A stretch of DNA of 64,000 nt from assembly GCA_937872535.1 (NCBI GenBank), contig CALMTC010000011.1:62001-126000 (forward strand), read 5' to 3'. The translations under genes were made by a program, and so were the position numbers. The stretch is from an uncultured bacterium (GTDB lineage Bacteria > Patescibacteriota > Gracilibacteria > Absconditabacterales > Absconditicoccaceae). Of this stretch, positions 1-12,104 are shown piece after piece. The notes below the pieces were generated by a model, which did not search any database, was not told the DNA's origin, and worked only from the letters and a program-made list of their open reading frames with translations. The first letter of the stretch is position 1. Every line of letters begins with the position of its first letter.

Positions 1-2232
1 TCCTTTATCAGTGAAAAAGAAATGCAAAAGCTCAACTGTCACTGGGACATTAAGAAGAAGAATCATAAACATATTAACAAGCATCATAGCACCAAAACCT
101 TTAAATACATTAGTTCCCATAGAAAAAAGCAAGAAAGCTATCAAACCACTACTTAAATTACCATCTCTAATAGCAGACCAACTTCTCTGATATCCCAAAT
201 CAATAGCTTGTGAAAAAGTTTTTCCTGATTGTTTCTCTTCAAGAACTCTTTCAAAAATAAGAATATTTGCATCTACTGCCATACCCAAAGTAAGAATTAT
301 AGCTGCGATTCCACTAAGAGATAAAGCATAATCTGTAATTTTGACTACTGCAAACAAAACAATAACAAAGATCAAAAGAGTAAACAAACCAACAAGAGCT
401 TTCTTTAAACCATACATCAACCAGAGCATAAAGAAAATCAAAACAAATCCAACAGCACCAGCAATTAAAGCTCATTGAATAGCATATTCTCAAAGACTAG
501 GAGAAATTTTTTCCTCATTAGCAACAATTAATTTTACTGGCATCGCTCATTCATTGAGAGAAGTAATAAGTTCTTTAGCTGTTTCTACAGTAAAACCTCA
601 TTCAATTTGAGCTGTTCATCAACAAATTTTATCATTAATTTTTGGGGCAGTTTGTAAATTTCATCATACAAAAATAGCCATCTGCTTACCAATATTTTCA
701 GCTGTAATATTACAGAAAATTTCTTTTCCTTTATCATTAAAACTAATTTCTACAACTGGTCTACCAAGTTGAGATTGATTAATTGAAGCAAACTTAAAGA
801 AAGCTCCATTTAAAATCTCTGAAGTAGCGCTATCTTTAGCACTTACCCAGCTATTTTTATTTCTCACAAACACCTCTTCAAAAGAATAAAGTGTCTCAAA
901 TTGGATAGCATCCTGAAATTTTACATATTGAGGTTGAGAAACAGCATCAATAACTGCAATATCATAAAGTTTTTGGTCAGCTGCTTTTGCGGCACTTATT
1001 TTCAAAACATAATACCCATCAAACTGATCAAATAAATTAACACCAACTGAAAGTTTTTTATCTGCTCCAATATAACCCAAAATAGTTTGTTCATCTTGCC
1101 ATCACTGAACTACATTCAAAGAAGAATCTACAGAAACATTTTTTTCAAGACTTGCTTTCATTTCAAGAGCTTTTTGTTCTGCAAGAGCAAGATCTTGAGC
1201 AATTTCAGATTGATTTTTACCAATCATCTGAGGTTTTTGTATTTTATAGAGCTGTACATTATAAGCTTGTTGACCAGAAAAAATCAACCCATTATTATAA
1301 GTTAAACTTCTAGCACTTGGATTATAAAGATATTCTCAAACCTTTATAGAAGATTGTTGAGATTGAGAAGCATCTCTCACAGTAAGATTTTGAGCCAAAG
1401 CAGCATTTTTAAAGCGTTCCTTAGAAAGTGTAGTAACAGATTTCTTAGTCACTCAAAGAGATTTAACCACTAAGTATCCTTCAAGATTTTCAGTCACAGT
1501 AGCACCTGAAGCATCTACAGAAGAAACTTGATGATATAATCAAGCCAATACTCTATCTAAAACTTGACCAGATGAAAGATTTTGTAAAACAGTAAGATTT
1601 TTTGCGTAAATAGCTGGCAATTCAGAAAGAGTCACCTGAGAATAATTATTATAATAGACATCATCAGACCCTCTACCTTCAGTAAGAGACTGAAATTGCT
1701 GAGGATTTTTAGTCACTGAAACCAAAAAGTTATCAGCCAAAGATCTTCTCTTAGCCAAAAGCTCTGGAGTCGGTTCTTGCTCATTAGCAAGTTTAAATTC
1801 AAGCTCAACAGTTTTTCAAATAGTTTTTTTAGCCTCCTCTATGTCTTTAAGTCATCAAATTTCAACAATCACATAATCCTCACCATTTATATACTGGACA
1901 AAAGAATTATAATCGCTTACTCCAAGAGCAGAAATTCTAGAATCAATATTTTTCAAAATAATATCCAAAATTCTTTTTCTGACTTGATTATACTCAGTAA
2001 CATTCGAGTAAAGTTGTTTATATTCAGCAAAATCAGCTTTATAGCTAAATCTTACTCATCAAGAAACATCAAGACCTTTTCTAAAATAAGAGACACCATT
2101 ACTCGTCAAAGTAAAATAGCTCTTACCAGTGTCTGAATCAGTCTTTTTCCCGACAAAAAACACGATCAAGAAAGAAATAAAGAAAATTCAAAGAAGAATT
2201 AATTTCCTGTTTTTCTGCAAAAATAAACTCAT
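1..2232 (-). CDS. secD: Protein translocase subunit SecD (C-terminus cut by window edge)
   Basis: SecD is the membrane subunit that, with SecF, uses the proton gradient to help pull proteins through SecYEG. The reading frame is open for 744 codons when TGA is read as Gly, and runs off the left edge. An N-terminal membrane segment lies at about residues 6-24. A long periplasmic region follows. Near the C-terminal end there is the family pattern of a GG-rich P1 head (GGNLQTAP, GGFTVETAKEL, LNEGAMPVKL), then several membrane helices including GMAVDANILIFERV, the hallmark of SecD helices. The start ATG is at 2230-2232. The periplasmic part seems longer than in E. coli. SecF would be expected just beyond the left edge, but this cannot be seen. 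Confidence 0.93.
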
Positions 2233-2275
2233 TGTATACCCAGTTTAAAATAAGTAAAGAGTGATTAAGAACAAA

Positions 2276-2566
2276 CTATTTTTTTGATTTTTTATATAAC
2301 TTCAAAAAAAAGTACTGCAAATACATAAAAGGCAGAGAAAGCGTTTCATAAACATCACGCACAGTGCGTACGGTATCACTAAGCAGAAAATGTGCTCTCA
2401 AGATAAAAGCAATAGCCAATACCAAAAAGAAAAAGAAAAGAACAACACAAAAAGCTCAGCCAATAACCAACACATAGTGAGACACAAGCAAAACAGCTTC
2501 CATCAATGGTATGACTAGACAAATAAAAGGCCTCAAAAAAAGAGACACTGATGAAAATGTACTCAT
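2276..2566 (-). CDS. Small membrane protein, unknown function
   Basis: A 96-residue protein with two hydrophobic stretches (about residues 5-30 and 30-58, the second rich in Phe, Val and Leu), a short amphipathic segment, and a basic tail ending in a KKSKK pattern. One Gly is a TGA codon. It lies between the TPR-like gene and secD on the same strand, 57 nt after the former stop, so it is probably part of the same transcript. No family is recognised. No strong Shine-Dalgarno sequence precedes the ATG at 2564-2566, so the start is uncertain. Confidence 0.55.
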
Positions 2567-2623
2567 TACAGAGGGCTTTTCAAGTCTAAGTAAAGAAGAC
2601 AAATACAAAAAGAAAAGAAAAAA

Positions 2624-4204
2624 TTATTCAGAAATAGTACCCAAAGAAGACTGCTTTTGAATAAGATTTTGCTTAAAGCGTTGACTCTCAGAAAATCATT
2701 GACGTGTCTGGATTGCTTTTACATAATAATCTTTAGACTTTTGAAGTTGTCACATACGATAATAAATATCACCAACCACCTGATAAATATAAGATTGTGG
2801 ATTTTTGACTAAAAGAGCAAGCAAATCCTTAAGTGCATCATCAACTTTATTCTGAGCCAAACTGATACCAGCCTTCCCAAATCTACATAAACTAGGATTA
2901 TTGATAAATTGTTTATAACACTGTTGAAAATAATCAAGAATAAGTTGGCTATTCTTCTGAAAAAGAATATTTGATTTATTTTCAAAATAAGGAAGATAAA
3001 GCAATCTATAAAAGAAAAAATAATAATCTGACTCTTGCAAAAGAGAACTATTAGAAAATTGTTGAAAAATCGTCATCATATTTTTTTCATCACCAATGCG
3101 ATCATAAGACAAAAAAAGATATCTATAAATATCAGATTTAAACGATTCAAGTTGTAGCTGAGAAAGATAGATAATAGTCTCATTATATTTTCAAAGCCAA
3201 TAGTTACAAATACCAATCAAAAATCTATAAAAATCTTTCTGAGAAACATCCAAATCAACAAGTTTCTGAAAATACTCCAAAGAAACATCCCAATTATTCA
3301 TCAAAAAGTGAGAATAAGCTAAGATTTGATAAGGCAGAATATAATTTTCATGAGAAACCAATATTTTAGCTGAAACTTGCTGAGAAATAACATAATATCA
3401 ATGTTTAAAAGACACTAATCACATAAGTCATTGAAGATAATAAGCAGGATAATCAGATCTTTTTTGAACCATAGCAAAATAGCTTCTTACATCTTTTTGA
3501 AAATCGAGATAATTTTGAGAAGCAATTTGATCAATTTTTTTTTGAAAATCATCAATATTTAAAAGCAAAAGTGACAACAAAGCATCATAAAAAAGATAAT
3601 CGTCATTTTTTATGAGTAAATTATCCCTATAACTTTTCAGCATTTGTTTTATTTGCTCTATTTTTGTAGATCAAATACTCTGAAATTCAGAACTATTAAA
3701 ATAAACATACAAAACAACTAATGGTGAAAAAGATTTTTTTTCTGACGAATTCTTAAAACTCGAAGGATTAAAAACATCTTGGACATCAGAGATAAGCTGT
3801 AAAGCTTCATCAAATTGCAAATCATCAACAAGCCTTCCCACCAAGACCTCTAGCACTTCAAATTTTTGTGTTTTATCATAAAGTTGCTTCAGAAAATCGA
3901 TATCATAACGCTGTTCAAGAATCAAATCATTAGAATATTGAGATCTAAGAGAAACCACATCAATAGAAGAAATTTGACCACTACTAACATTAAGTCCTGA
4001 AAAAAGATCATAACCAGTAACAGCTTGATCAGATTGAGAAACACTAGTATCAAGACTTCCTGTATCAACAACAAGTAAAGTCTCAGTAGTTTTAGTAAAA
4101 AAAGAAAAAAAAGGTGACAAATTATCAATAAAAAAGAGCAAAAAAATCCAAAGAAGAAGAATCAATAATCATAAAAAGTATTTTATTTTTTTATAAGAAA
4201 ACAT
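2624..4204 (-). CDS. Membrane-anchored TPR-like repeat protein
   Basis: A 526-residue protein with one N-terminal membrane helix (about residues 8-28), then a long Ser/Asp/Gln-rich linker and an all-helical region from about residue 90 to the end. The helices contain recurring Tyr/Phe, Leu and Ala positions of tetratricopeptide type (for example YFQKLVDLDVSQKDFYRFLIG and the next pair). The likely role is a protein-protein scaffold on the membrane, but no partner can be named from sequence. It is joined from three code-11 fragments by TGA-Gly codons. The start ATG at 4202-4204 lies 20 nt after the stop of the DUF177 gene, suggesting co-transcription down to secD. Confidence 0.7.
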
Positions 4205-4224
4205 ACAGTTAGCTAAAACATAAA

Positions 4225-4710
4225 TTAAAAAGGATGGGAAATATGAGAGGAAAGTTCTAAATAATCATCACTTTCTTGCTTATCGACAATCTTTTCACAA
4301 TCACTACACAAAAAGACAAGCGGTTTTTTGAGTTCAAATGCTTGATAAATCTGATCAGACAAATCCACAATCATTCAATGACTATTGATTGGCATCACAT
4401 CATTTTCTCTATCCACTTCTGAAAAATCTAAAGTATAGCGCATTTCATAATTCTCTACAAAAACTTTTCTAAAATATTTTTTTCCACAACGATCACATTT
4501 TTCTTCAAAAGAAGCTTCCATTTTCTGTAAAACAACAACAATCTCACGATCATTAAGAGATTGCAAAAAAACACTTCCAGAAAATCAATTTGCGTCTAAG
4601 TTATCATAATCTGAAAGAAATTTCTTTTCAAAAGAAATAACATCTTGTCATCAAGATTGATGAAGAAGATCAGCCACTTTTATAACTCGATTAAAATCTT
4701 TAAATATCAT
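4225..4710 (-). CDS. YceD/DUF177 family protein
   Basis: A 161-residue protein of the DUF177 (YceD) family, linked in other bacteria to 23S rRNA accumulation and usually found next to rpmF. Two CxxC pairs are visible: CDRCGKKY at about residues 73-80 and CSDC at about 139-142. They flank the typical beta-rich core (RYTLDFSEVD). Here the gene is not next to rpmF, which is at 30972. Four in-frame TGA codons are needed (GG at residues 20-21, NGF, and HGM). It is the first gene of the leftward cluster and faces tilS across a 62-nt divergent gap. Confidence 0.72.
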
Positions 4711-4772
4711 TGTATAGCAAAAAAAAATAGATAGATTGTCTATAATTATTAAATCATTATTTGCAAGACACC

Positions 4773-6017
4773 ATGAAAACAAATCGAGAAAAATATACTT
4801 CTTGAAATAAAAATTTAAATTCTGCAAAAATACTCACCAAATCAAAGACAGTAATAGTATGAGTATCTGGTTGACCAGATAGTATGGTAACAGCCCATCG
4901 AGTTATCAATTTTTATCAAAAAAGTTCTCCAAAAGCTAAAATCATCATAGCCCACTTTAATCACAATCAAAGAAAAGAAGCCGCATCAGAAGAACAATGG
5001 ATCAAAAAACAGTTTATAAAACAAGAAATCGAAATCGGGCATCATCAAAAAAACAAATCTACAGAAGAAGAATTAAGAAATGCAAGACATCAATTTTTTG
5101 AAAAAATAGCAAAAAAACACAAAAGTAAAATACTTTTTTTGTGACACAATCTAACAGATCGCATTGAAACATCTCTTTTAAATATGGCTCGTGGTTGCGA
5201 ACAAGATTGATTTATCAACATGAAAACAATAGACGAAAAAGAAAACTTAGTAATAATAAGACCATTGCTTCACCTTACTAAAAAAGAGATTATAGCAATT
5301 GCCAAAAAAGAAAAAATAAAATTTCTCATAGATAAAAGTAATTTTTCCATAAAAACTTCAAAAAGAAATTATATAAGAAATAAAATTTTTCCTCTGCTTG
5401 AAAAAATATCAAACAAATCAAAATCATGAAGAGAAAACATATATGAAAGTTTTTCAAAAATCTATGATCTCTATGAAAAGAAAAAAATTAAAAGAAATTT
5501 ACCCAAAAAACGAACAGAATATAAAATTTTCACGCCATGAATAGATTGTCAATGTCGACAACGAAGTTGACAAAACTTGACACCCAAAGACATAGCCGAA
5601 ACCATCAAGCGATTCCATCCAGAAAAAAATCGTAGCCAAGCCTTCATCAAACAAACAGACAAGTTTTTAAATAGTATCAATACAAAGTGATTTACCAAAA
5701 TAGGAGATATTTTTTTCTTCAAATGACAAAAAAACTTTTTTATCTGCAAAACAAAAGAAATTTTTTGGGAAAAAGAAATTGAAACCAAGAAAAAAATCAC
5801 TAGGCTCTGAGAGATAGAATTTTGAAACCAAAAGATTTCAATAACAGAATCTTTTCTATGAGCGACTCTCAGATTCCCCAAAAAATGAGATAAACGATGA
5901 AGCAAGACACTGGCAAAAATATTTATCAATAATAAAATACCAGTCTTCGAAAGATATTGAATACCTATAATAGAAAAAGACAAAGAAATTGTAAAAATAT
6001 TTTATCCCAAACACTAA
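4773..6017 (+). CDS. tilS: tRNA(Ile)-lysidine synthase TilS
   Basis: TilS attaches lysine to C34 of tRNA-Ile(CAU), changing its specificity from Met to Ile codons. The 414-residue protein has the N-type ATP pyrophosphatase loop SGGPDS at residues 32-37, with the first Gly of the VGVSGG stretch written as TGA. It also has the HFNHNQR motif and the GHNLTDRIET motif near residue 128, both typical of TilS. The C-terminal part is Lys-rich and ends with the short beta-rich TilS C-domain (GDKRGSKTLAKIF, a version of the RxGGE/KK segment). It needs about 14 TGA-Gly codons. The next gene starts 9 nt downstream. Confidence 0.93.
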
Positions 6018-6026
6018 AAGTAATAA

Positions 6027-6572
6027 ATGAATCGACAAGAAATAATAAATGAAATAACATCACAAGGACTAATAATGCGAACACAAATTCAACCAGAAAT
6101 AATAATTTTTTATAATGAACATCAATGGTTGCCATATTTTTGAGTTTATCTCGTTGTCATAATTTTATTACACAAATTTAATACAAACCTTTCTCAAAAC
6201 AAACAAAAAATCATACAATCATTTATTTATGAAACAGATCGCCTTCTCTATCAGTACGCCAAAGCCATTCACGAATGAAAAAATCAGATTCATGATTTCA
6301 AATGAGCAATAGAAATACTTTTTGAGAATAAACAACAACTTTTCAAAGAAAAAAATAAGAATTATCTAAACTACTATAATTTATTTGAAAAAGATGCTCG
6401 CTATCTTGGTGAATTAATTGGAAAACCAGTTGCATCAGAGGATTATTTTATGTGAATGAAAAAGTCAGGAGATTTTCTGAGAAGATCAGGAAGACTTCAA
6501 GCCACAATCACAGCCTTTCTAACAGTCTGAACTCTCTGATTTTATCGACCATTTGCCCCAAAAAACAACTAA
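6027..6572 (+). CDS. Membrane protein of unknown function
   Basis: A 181-residue protein starting 9 nt after tilS. A hydrophobic segment lies at about residues 36-50. A long helical region follows (about residues 60-135, rich in Lys, Gln, Tyr and Phe, able to form a coiled coil). A second hydrophobic segment (about 158-172) precedes the C-terminus. It resembles no family I can name. An overlapping +2 frame open from 6452 reads into the next gene, but its composition is unlike the neighbours and it is not called. Position in the tilS to PilT-like ATPase run suggests co-transcription. Confidence 0.6.
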
Positions 6573-6664
6573 AAAAACAATCAGCATTATTTTCTTCGAC
6601 AAAATTTGACAAATTTTTTTCAATAGTATATACTAGAGAAAATTTATTTAGTCAAAAAATCTCA

Positions 6665-7774
6665 ATGACTGAAGAAACAAACTGAAAAACAACGCCAAAT
6701 CCAAAAGAAAATAGTATTCTAGATATAGAAGCAATTTTGAAGTTAGCAGAAAATAATTCTGCAATTTCAGATATCCATATGGCTTGAGATGAAGCAATTG
6801 CATTTAGAATAAATGGCGACATAAAAAGATATGAAGAAGCCTGAAAGTTAAATTCTGAAGCTATAGAAATAATTTTACGCCAGCTCATGAAAGGCAATCC
6901 AAAATCATTTGATAAATTTATGGGAGATAAAGATTCAGATTTTTCTTTCATGGCAAAAAATGGAACCACCTATAGAGTAAATGCATATCTAAAACTAGGA
7001 AAAATTGGAATTGTAATGAGAAAAATCAATGACGAAGCCAAAAAACTTGAAGAAATAATGTTTTCAGATATCGCAGAAAGCATTAAGCAGAATATTCTTT
7101 CTCTTAAAAAAGGTTTATATCTGGTAACAGGACCAACCGGATCATGAAAATCAACCTCTATAGTATCAATGTTGGATTATATCAATGAAACAAGGCAAGA
7201 AAACATAATTACCATAGAAGATCCAATAGAATTCATATTCAAAGCAAAACAATCGCTCTTTAGTCAAAGAGAAGTAGGACACGACACTCGAAGTTTTAGT
7301 AACGCTCTCAGAGCAGCAATGCGTGAAGATCCAAATATTATATTCGTTTGAGAAATTCGCGACAGAGAAACAGCAGAGTCAGTGCTCAATCTATCAGAAA
7401 CAGGCCATCTAGTTTTTAGTACATTACACACTTCCTCAGCCGCTTCCACAGCGAGTAGATTCATCTCATTCTTTCCTCCAGAGATACAAGACAGTATAGC
7501 TGATAGACTAGCCGACGCTCTCATTTGAATTCAGTCTCAGTTTCTGACCAAGACAAGCGATCAGTCAAAAAGGTTAGCGCTCTTTGAGTTACTCATAAAC
7601 ACCACAGCGATCAAAAACACAATCAGAAAAAAAGATTTTAATCAAATCGATTCAATCATCTTTACAGGAGAAAGTTATGGAATGATAACTCTAGGACAAT
7701 ATGCAAAAAGACTTATAGAAAAATGAATCATTACAGAAGAATCAGTAGCTCGAGTCTTTAATCAAAAAAAATAA
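6665..7774 (+). CDS. PilT/GspE-type secretion ATPase
   Basis: A 369-residue hexameric ATPase of the type II/IV secretion superfamily, closest in form to PilT (short, with no long N-terminal domain). Visible motifs are SDIHM at about residue 36, Walker A GPTGSGKS at 156-163 (the second Gly in GSGK is TGA, 7145-7147), the Asp box in ITIEDPIEF, Walker B-like NIIFVGEIRD, and the His box [10 protein letters not shown]. PilT powers pilus retraction; related ATPases power assembly. About a third of its glycines are TGA. It precedes two pilin-like genes, supporting a role in a pilus or secretion machine. Which direction it drives cannot be decided from sequence. Confidence 0.9.
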
Positions 7775-7777
7775 AAA

Positions 7778-7975
7778 ATGACAGAACAAATAAGCTCATG
7801 ATCCTCTCACTGAAAAAGACATATGAGTCGACGGGAAATCAAAAAACTGCAAGAAAATTTGAAAAAAAATTATGAAAGACTAATTCCATTAAAAAAACAA
7901 GCAGAAAAAAAACATAAAGAAGAAGAAAAAAAAGCAGAAGATTTACTGATTTCGCACTTAGCAAACAATAAATAA
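7778..7975 (+). CDS. Small charged coiled-coil protein
   Basis: A 65-residue protein starting 3 nt after the ATPase stop. Its N-terminus is SSGSSHGKRHMSRRE with two TGA-Gly codons. The rest is a Lys/Glu-rich helix (about residues 22-58) likely to form a coiled coil. No family is recognised. The very tight spacing argues that it is a real, co-translated member of the ATPase operon. Confidence 0.55.
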
Positions 7976-8010
7976 TAAAAAATATTTACTCCGTCACAAT
8001 AAAAAAAACA

Positions 8011-8415
8011 ATGAATCCACTTATTACTAAACACTTATCAAAAGATCTACGACAATTAGCTACAACATTCACCATTTCTGAAACATTTATAGAAAAAATG
8101 CCAGAAATGATCGAACTCATTTTAAGATCAAAATCTCTAGAAAAAGCAGAAGAAAAACAGAGTTGGTTCAATCTTTTACCTCTTATGGCTCCAGAACAAG
8201 TTGAAAAATTGAAAGACATTCTCACAAGAGAAAAAATAAAACTAGAAGAAATTGAAAAAAAATATGAACAAAAAAAATTAGACATTAAAAAGAAATATCT
8301 GATGAAATGGCAATCAATGGGTTACATTAAAAAAATCAGTGAAATGAAAGCAAAAGAACAAGCAAGCAACGAAAAAGAACACGAAGAAGCAGATAACTTA
8401 TTAGCTTCAATCTAA
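8011..8415 (+). CDS. Helical coiled-coil protein, unknown function
   Basis: A 134-residue protein that is helical throughout. Residues about 70-110 are a strong Lys/Glu coiled coil (EEIEKKYEQKKLDIKKKY). There is no signal peptide or membrane segment. It has almost no glycine, so TGA use gives no information. It lies between the ATPase and the pilin-like gene on the same strand. A role as a cytoplasmic accessory protein of the machine is inference from position only. Confidence 0.6.
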   Translation: MNPLITKHLSKDLRQLATTFTISETFIEKMPEMIELILRSKSLEKAEEKQSWFNLLPLMAPEQVEKLKDILTREKIKLEEIEKKYEQKKLDIKKKYLMKWQSMGYIKKISEMKAKEQASNEKEHEEADNLLASI

Positions 8416-8450
8416 AAAACATTTGATATCTATCACTATAATCTATGTGG

Positions 8451-9053
8451 ATGAAAAAAATAAAAAAATATTGTTGATGGTTTCATACTTACAAACACTA
8501 CATCTTAGTTTTCTCAGCAATCTTGGCAACAGGACTTGTTTTTACATCAAAACAAATATTTGCTGCAGATCTTCTAGAAAGAGCCTTTCGTCAATCAAAA
8601 CAATACGACCAAGTTATAAATCTAGGTAACAATAAAAATGCAGTAGGTAACGAGCTTTTCCAAGCATGAACAAACATTTGATGAGTAAATCAGAATTTAT
8701 GACAAGGATGTTTCGTAAATGGAACTCTCGTAGAAGGATATTCTACTCAGGAAGACTGTGCCGCGATAGGAGGAGATATGAATATTTCAGTTCTCAATAT
8801 TTCAACACAAGATCCACTTTATGTCAGAATTACTAAATTCATACTGAGACTAACAATAATCTTAGCAATCACAATGGTACTTTTCAACGGTGTAAAATAT
8901 GTAGCTTCAGCAGGCAATGACGGAAAAGCAGGCGAAGCAAGAAAAGCACTTATAAATATAGGAATTGGTATTCTCATAGCTATGTTTTCACTAGCTATCG
9001 TATATTTCATTTCATCAATCACATCAGGAACATTACTCAATATTTTAGGATAA
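8451..9053 (+). CDS. TrbC/VirB2-like pilin with N-terminal extension
   Basis: A 200-residue exported protein. A signal-like hydrophobic segment lies at about residues 17-40, ending in an A-A site. A Cys-containing mature region (CFVNG, DCAAIGG) follows. At the C-terminus are two membrane helices split by the loop ASAGNDGKAGEARK, the pattern of VirB2/TrbC pilins (type IV secretion system pilin family, PF18895). VirB2-type pilins polymerise into the secretion pilus. The first ORF half is only visible if TGA is Gly. The start ATG at 8451 follows the TGTGG stretch; an upstream in-frame start is not needed. It is paralogous to the genes at 9132 and 33523. Confidence 0.8.
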
Positions 9054-9131
9054 AAATTCACAAAATTTCTCTTTGAACTCAAAAAATTTTTTCTTACTAT
9101 CAAAATGTAATTTTACTGATCTTCAAATATC

Positions 9132-9509
9132 ATGAAAAATATAAAAAAATTTCTCATTCTGATTACTTCTCTCATAAGCTCATTTTCTACAGTAGCAACA
9201 ACTCAAGGTCTCACAATAGAAGTACCACCAGCAGATTATCAAGATATAGTAAGCCCTTGATCTCAAAAAATTCAATCACAAAAAGATCAACTTATAGAGC
9301 TTATCCAAGCAATCAACTTTTATCTCCGATTTTCAATTGGTTCAATAGCAATGGGAGTTTTGCTCTACGGTTGATATACTTTGATAACCGCACAGTGAAA
9401 TGAGTGAAAAGTAACCCAAGCCACCAACATTTTCATTTCAAGCTGAATAGGAATCTGAATAGCAGTATTCTCATATGTGGCAGTTAGAGTTATTGTTAAT
9501 CTCTTTTAA
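9132..9509 (+). CDS. TrbC/VirB2-like pilin
   Basis: A 125-residue pilin-like protein. It has a signal peptide (about residues 1-24, cleavage probably after VATT or nearby), a short polar region, a first membrane helix (about 57-75), the loop TAQGNEGKVTQATN, and a second helix to the C-terminus. The G-N-x-G-K-x-x-x-A loop is the same as in the pilins at 8451 and 33523. Seven of its glycines are TGA, so it is invisible to a standard-code gene finder. It follows the longer pilin by 78 nt. Confidence 0.82.
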
Positions 9510-9599
9510 GTAAAAAATTCATCATTGGAAATAGAATAAAATCTGCCTTTCGAAGGGAGAAAAATCATCTCCAACCTTACTTATCAAGCACACACGAAA

Positions 9600-10673
9600 A
9601 TGAGCAAAAAATTTTTGGTTCTTACTGCATCTTTTTGAAGCTGACACAACAGTGCTGCCCGTGCAATTTGCAACCAGCTAACAAAAAATAATTACAACTA
9701 CGAAATCTACGACATGGTAGATTTTTTTTGATGAGAAAATGGTAAAAAAATCCAGACATTACAACTTTTTATGGCAGAGAAAATACCACTCAGTCGATCA
9801 TCAGCATTTTTTCTCAGCGATCAAGAAATGATAATAGAAACCCTTCAAAAACTAAATCCCTTTCAAAATCACCAAAAATTTGAAGAAATAATGAAAAAAT
9901 TCAATCCAAATCACATTATTATTGTACATCCATTTCGACTAACTTTGCTTGAAAAATATTGAGAAAAAAATCCCAAAACTTTCAGCATCGGCACTGTCAT
10001 CACAGACTCCCAAAATATTCATTCATCTCGGCATATTCACAACGAAATTGTTGATTTCTATTTCCTCATAGATCAAAAAACCCAACAAATATTTCATAAA
10101 AAATTTAATCATCTGCAAAAAAACACAATTTGTTCTTTTTTCCCACTCGAAAAAAATTTTTTTCACAACAAAACAAATAAAAAAATACATAAGATAAGTC
10201 TTCTTCTCACTGGTTTATCACTAAATTTCACCAAAAAATTATTAGAAAATTTTCAATCAGAAAAATATAAAGTTTTAATTATCAAAGGAAGAAATGATCT
10301 AGATTTCATAAGATTAAAATCTGAATTTCAGCAGAATAAAAAATTTTCATTTGAAGAATTTGTACCAATAGCCAAAGAGCTAAAAAACATAGATTGTATG
10401 ATAGGAAAAGCCTGAGGAGCTCTGATGTCAGAATGCATTGCAAATGATGTCCCATTGGTAGTACCACAATTTATTCCAGGTCAAGAAAAATGAAATGTTG
10501 ATAGTATAACAAAAAACAAAATAGGAATATACGAAAAAAATCCAAAAAAAATTCTAGAATATATTAAAAATTGTGATCTCTGAAAAGTCCAAAAAAATTG
10601 CCAAAAAATCAAAAAGAAAAACAGCTGCGAAATAATAATCAAAAAAATGATAGAAAAAACTAGCCTTGAATAA
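9600..10673 (+). CDS. MurG/MGDG-synthase-type glycosyltransferase
   Basis: A 357-residue glycosyltransferase of the GT28/GT-B type. The N-terminus has LTASFGSGHNSAARAI (residues about 8-23), the GSGH nucleotide/acceptor loop of the monogalactosyldiacylglycerol synthase family. The C-terminal half has GKAGGALMSECIANDVPLVVP, the UDP-sugar-binding pattern shared with MurG, followed by a Q-rich segment (PGQEKGNVD). It would transfer a sugar from a UDP-sugar to a lipid. Whether the acceptor is diacylglycerol or lipid I cannot be told. It ends 14 nt inside the convergent gatA gene. Confidence 0.82.
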
Positions 10674-12078
10674 AATCTTCAAGAACTTTAGCCACCGTAA
10701 ACATATTGTCCTCACGGCGATAACCAGCCATGATATGAAGCCCTACAGGAATTTTTTTACCATCAATGTCGACAGGGTTGACAGGAATAGACATAGCTGG
10801 AATTCCAGTAAGATTTGGAGGGATAGTATAAATATCAGCCAAATACATACTAACAGGATTATCAGATTTTTCTCCAAACTTCCAAGGTAATACAGGAGAA
10901 GTTGGTCAAATTATCACATCATACTCAGCAAAAATATCATCAAAAGCCTCTCTCAGAGCCTGTCTATAGTGACTAGCTTTCAAAAAGTGTGATTCATAGT
11001 TTTCACTACTCAAAACATAAGTTCCAGTCAAAATTCTCCTTTTAGCCTCATCTCAGAATCCAGCCGATCTGACAGATTGCATATACTGCTGGACTCATTG
11101 CGTATCAGAAAAAGACTGCTGCAGACCAAATCTAATCCCATCAAATCTAGAAAGATTGGTACTCACTTCAGCTGGCATCACGATATAATAAGCAGAAACA
11201 CAATGACGAACAAGATCACAATCTACAAATTCCACAATAGCACCAGCCTTTTTTAAAAGTTCAACTGCTTCATCAAAGCTTTTTTTCACCAAAGGATCTA
11301 CTTCACCATCAAAAAATTGTTTAATGATTGCTATTTTAGTTCATTGTAAATTTTTTTTCTGTAAAGCATCATATCGACCTTGTTTGTCATCACTCTCAAA
11401 ACTTGTCGAGTCATGAGAATCAAAATGACTGATACTATCAAGCAACAAAACAGCATCTTCGACAGATTTGGTAAAAGTTCCAATCTGATCAAGAGAACTT
11501 CCCATAGCCTGAACACCATATCTAGAAACTCTACCATATGTTGGCTTTACACCGACCAATCCACAAAAAGAAGCAGGCTGACGAACACTACCACCAGTAT
11601 CGCTTCACAAAGCAGCTAAAGCCATTCAGCCGGCAACACTAGCAGCACTACCACCAGAAGATCAGCCAGGCACTCTCTGAAAATCATGAGGATTACGAGT
11701 TACACCAAAAGCTGAAGATTCAGTGCTTGAACCCATAGCAAATTCGTCCATATTTCCAGCTCCAATAATAGCAGCACCATTTTTCATCAGCCACTCAGCA
11801 CAACTAGCGCTATAAGGAGCTATATAATCACCTGTCACACGAGATCAACAAGTCGATATAAACCCTTTCACTAGAATATTATCCTTGACCACAATAGGAG
11901 CAGCAGCCAATGGTCAGTTTGAAATTTCTTTTATCTGCTCATCACTCAGCTCGTACTCTCTCACCATAGCAAAAATGTCACTATTGAGTGATTTATTTTT
12001 TTCACGAAGTTCACGATAAAAAACCACAGGATCAAGCTCTCCAGATCTTACTTTATGGATATACTCTTTCAAATTCAT
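10660..12078 (-). CDS. gatA: Aspartyl/glutamyl-tRNA amidotransferase subunit A
   Basis: GatA is the glutaminase subunit of GatCAB, which converts Glu-tRNA(Gln) or Asp-tRNA(Asn) to the amidated form. The 472-residue protein has the amidase catalytic triad with family spacing: Lys65 (VVKDN), cis-Ser140 (GGSSGGS, 138-144) and nucleophile Ser164 ([11 protein letters not shown]). The second Gly of GGSSGGS is TGA, strong evidence for recoding. The ATG at 12076-12078 gives the usual family length. GatB and GatC are not in the window; the short gene upstream is not GatC. It converges on and overlaps the glycosyltransferase by 14 nt. Confidence 0.96.
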
Positions 12079-12104
12079 TACCCCAAAAATCAATAGTAAA
12101 ATTT

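Noticed and set aside
1777-2136. 119-codon plus-strand frame opposite secD
   Set aside because: Antisense to the N-terminal part of secD, no family features and low-complexity Ser/Ile/Lys composition.
4773-6017. Apparent pseudogenes and frameshifts (split tilS, rpoB, rpoC, gltX, leuS and others)
   Set aside because: All breaks are TGA codons at Gly positions; reading TGA as Gly restores full-length genes without any frameshift.
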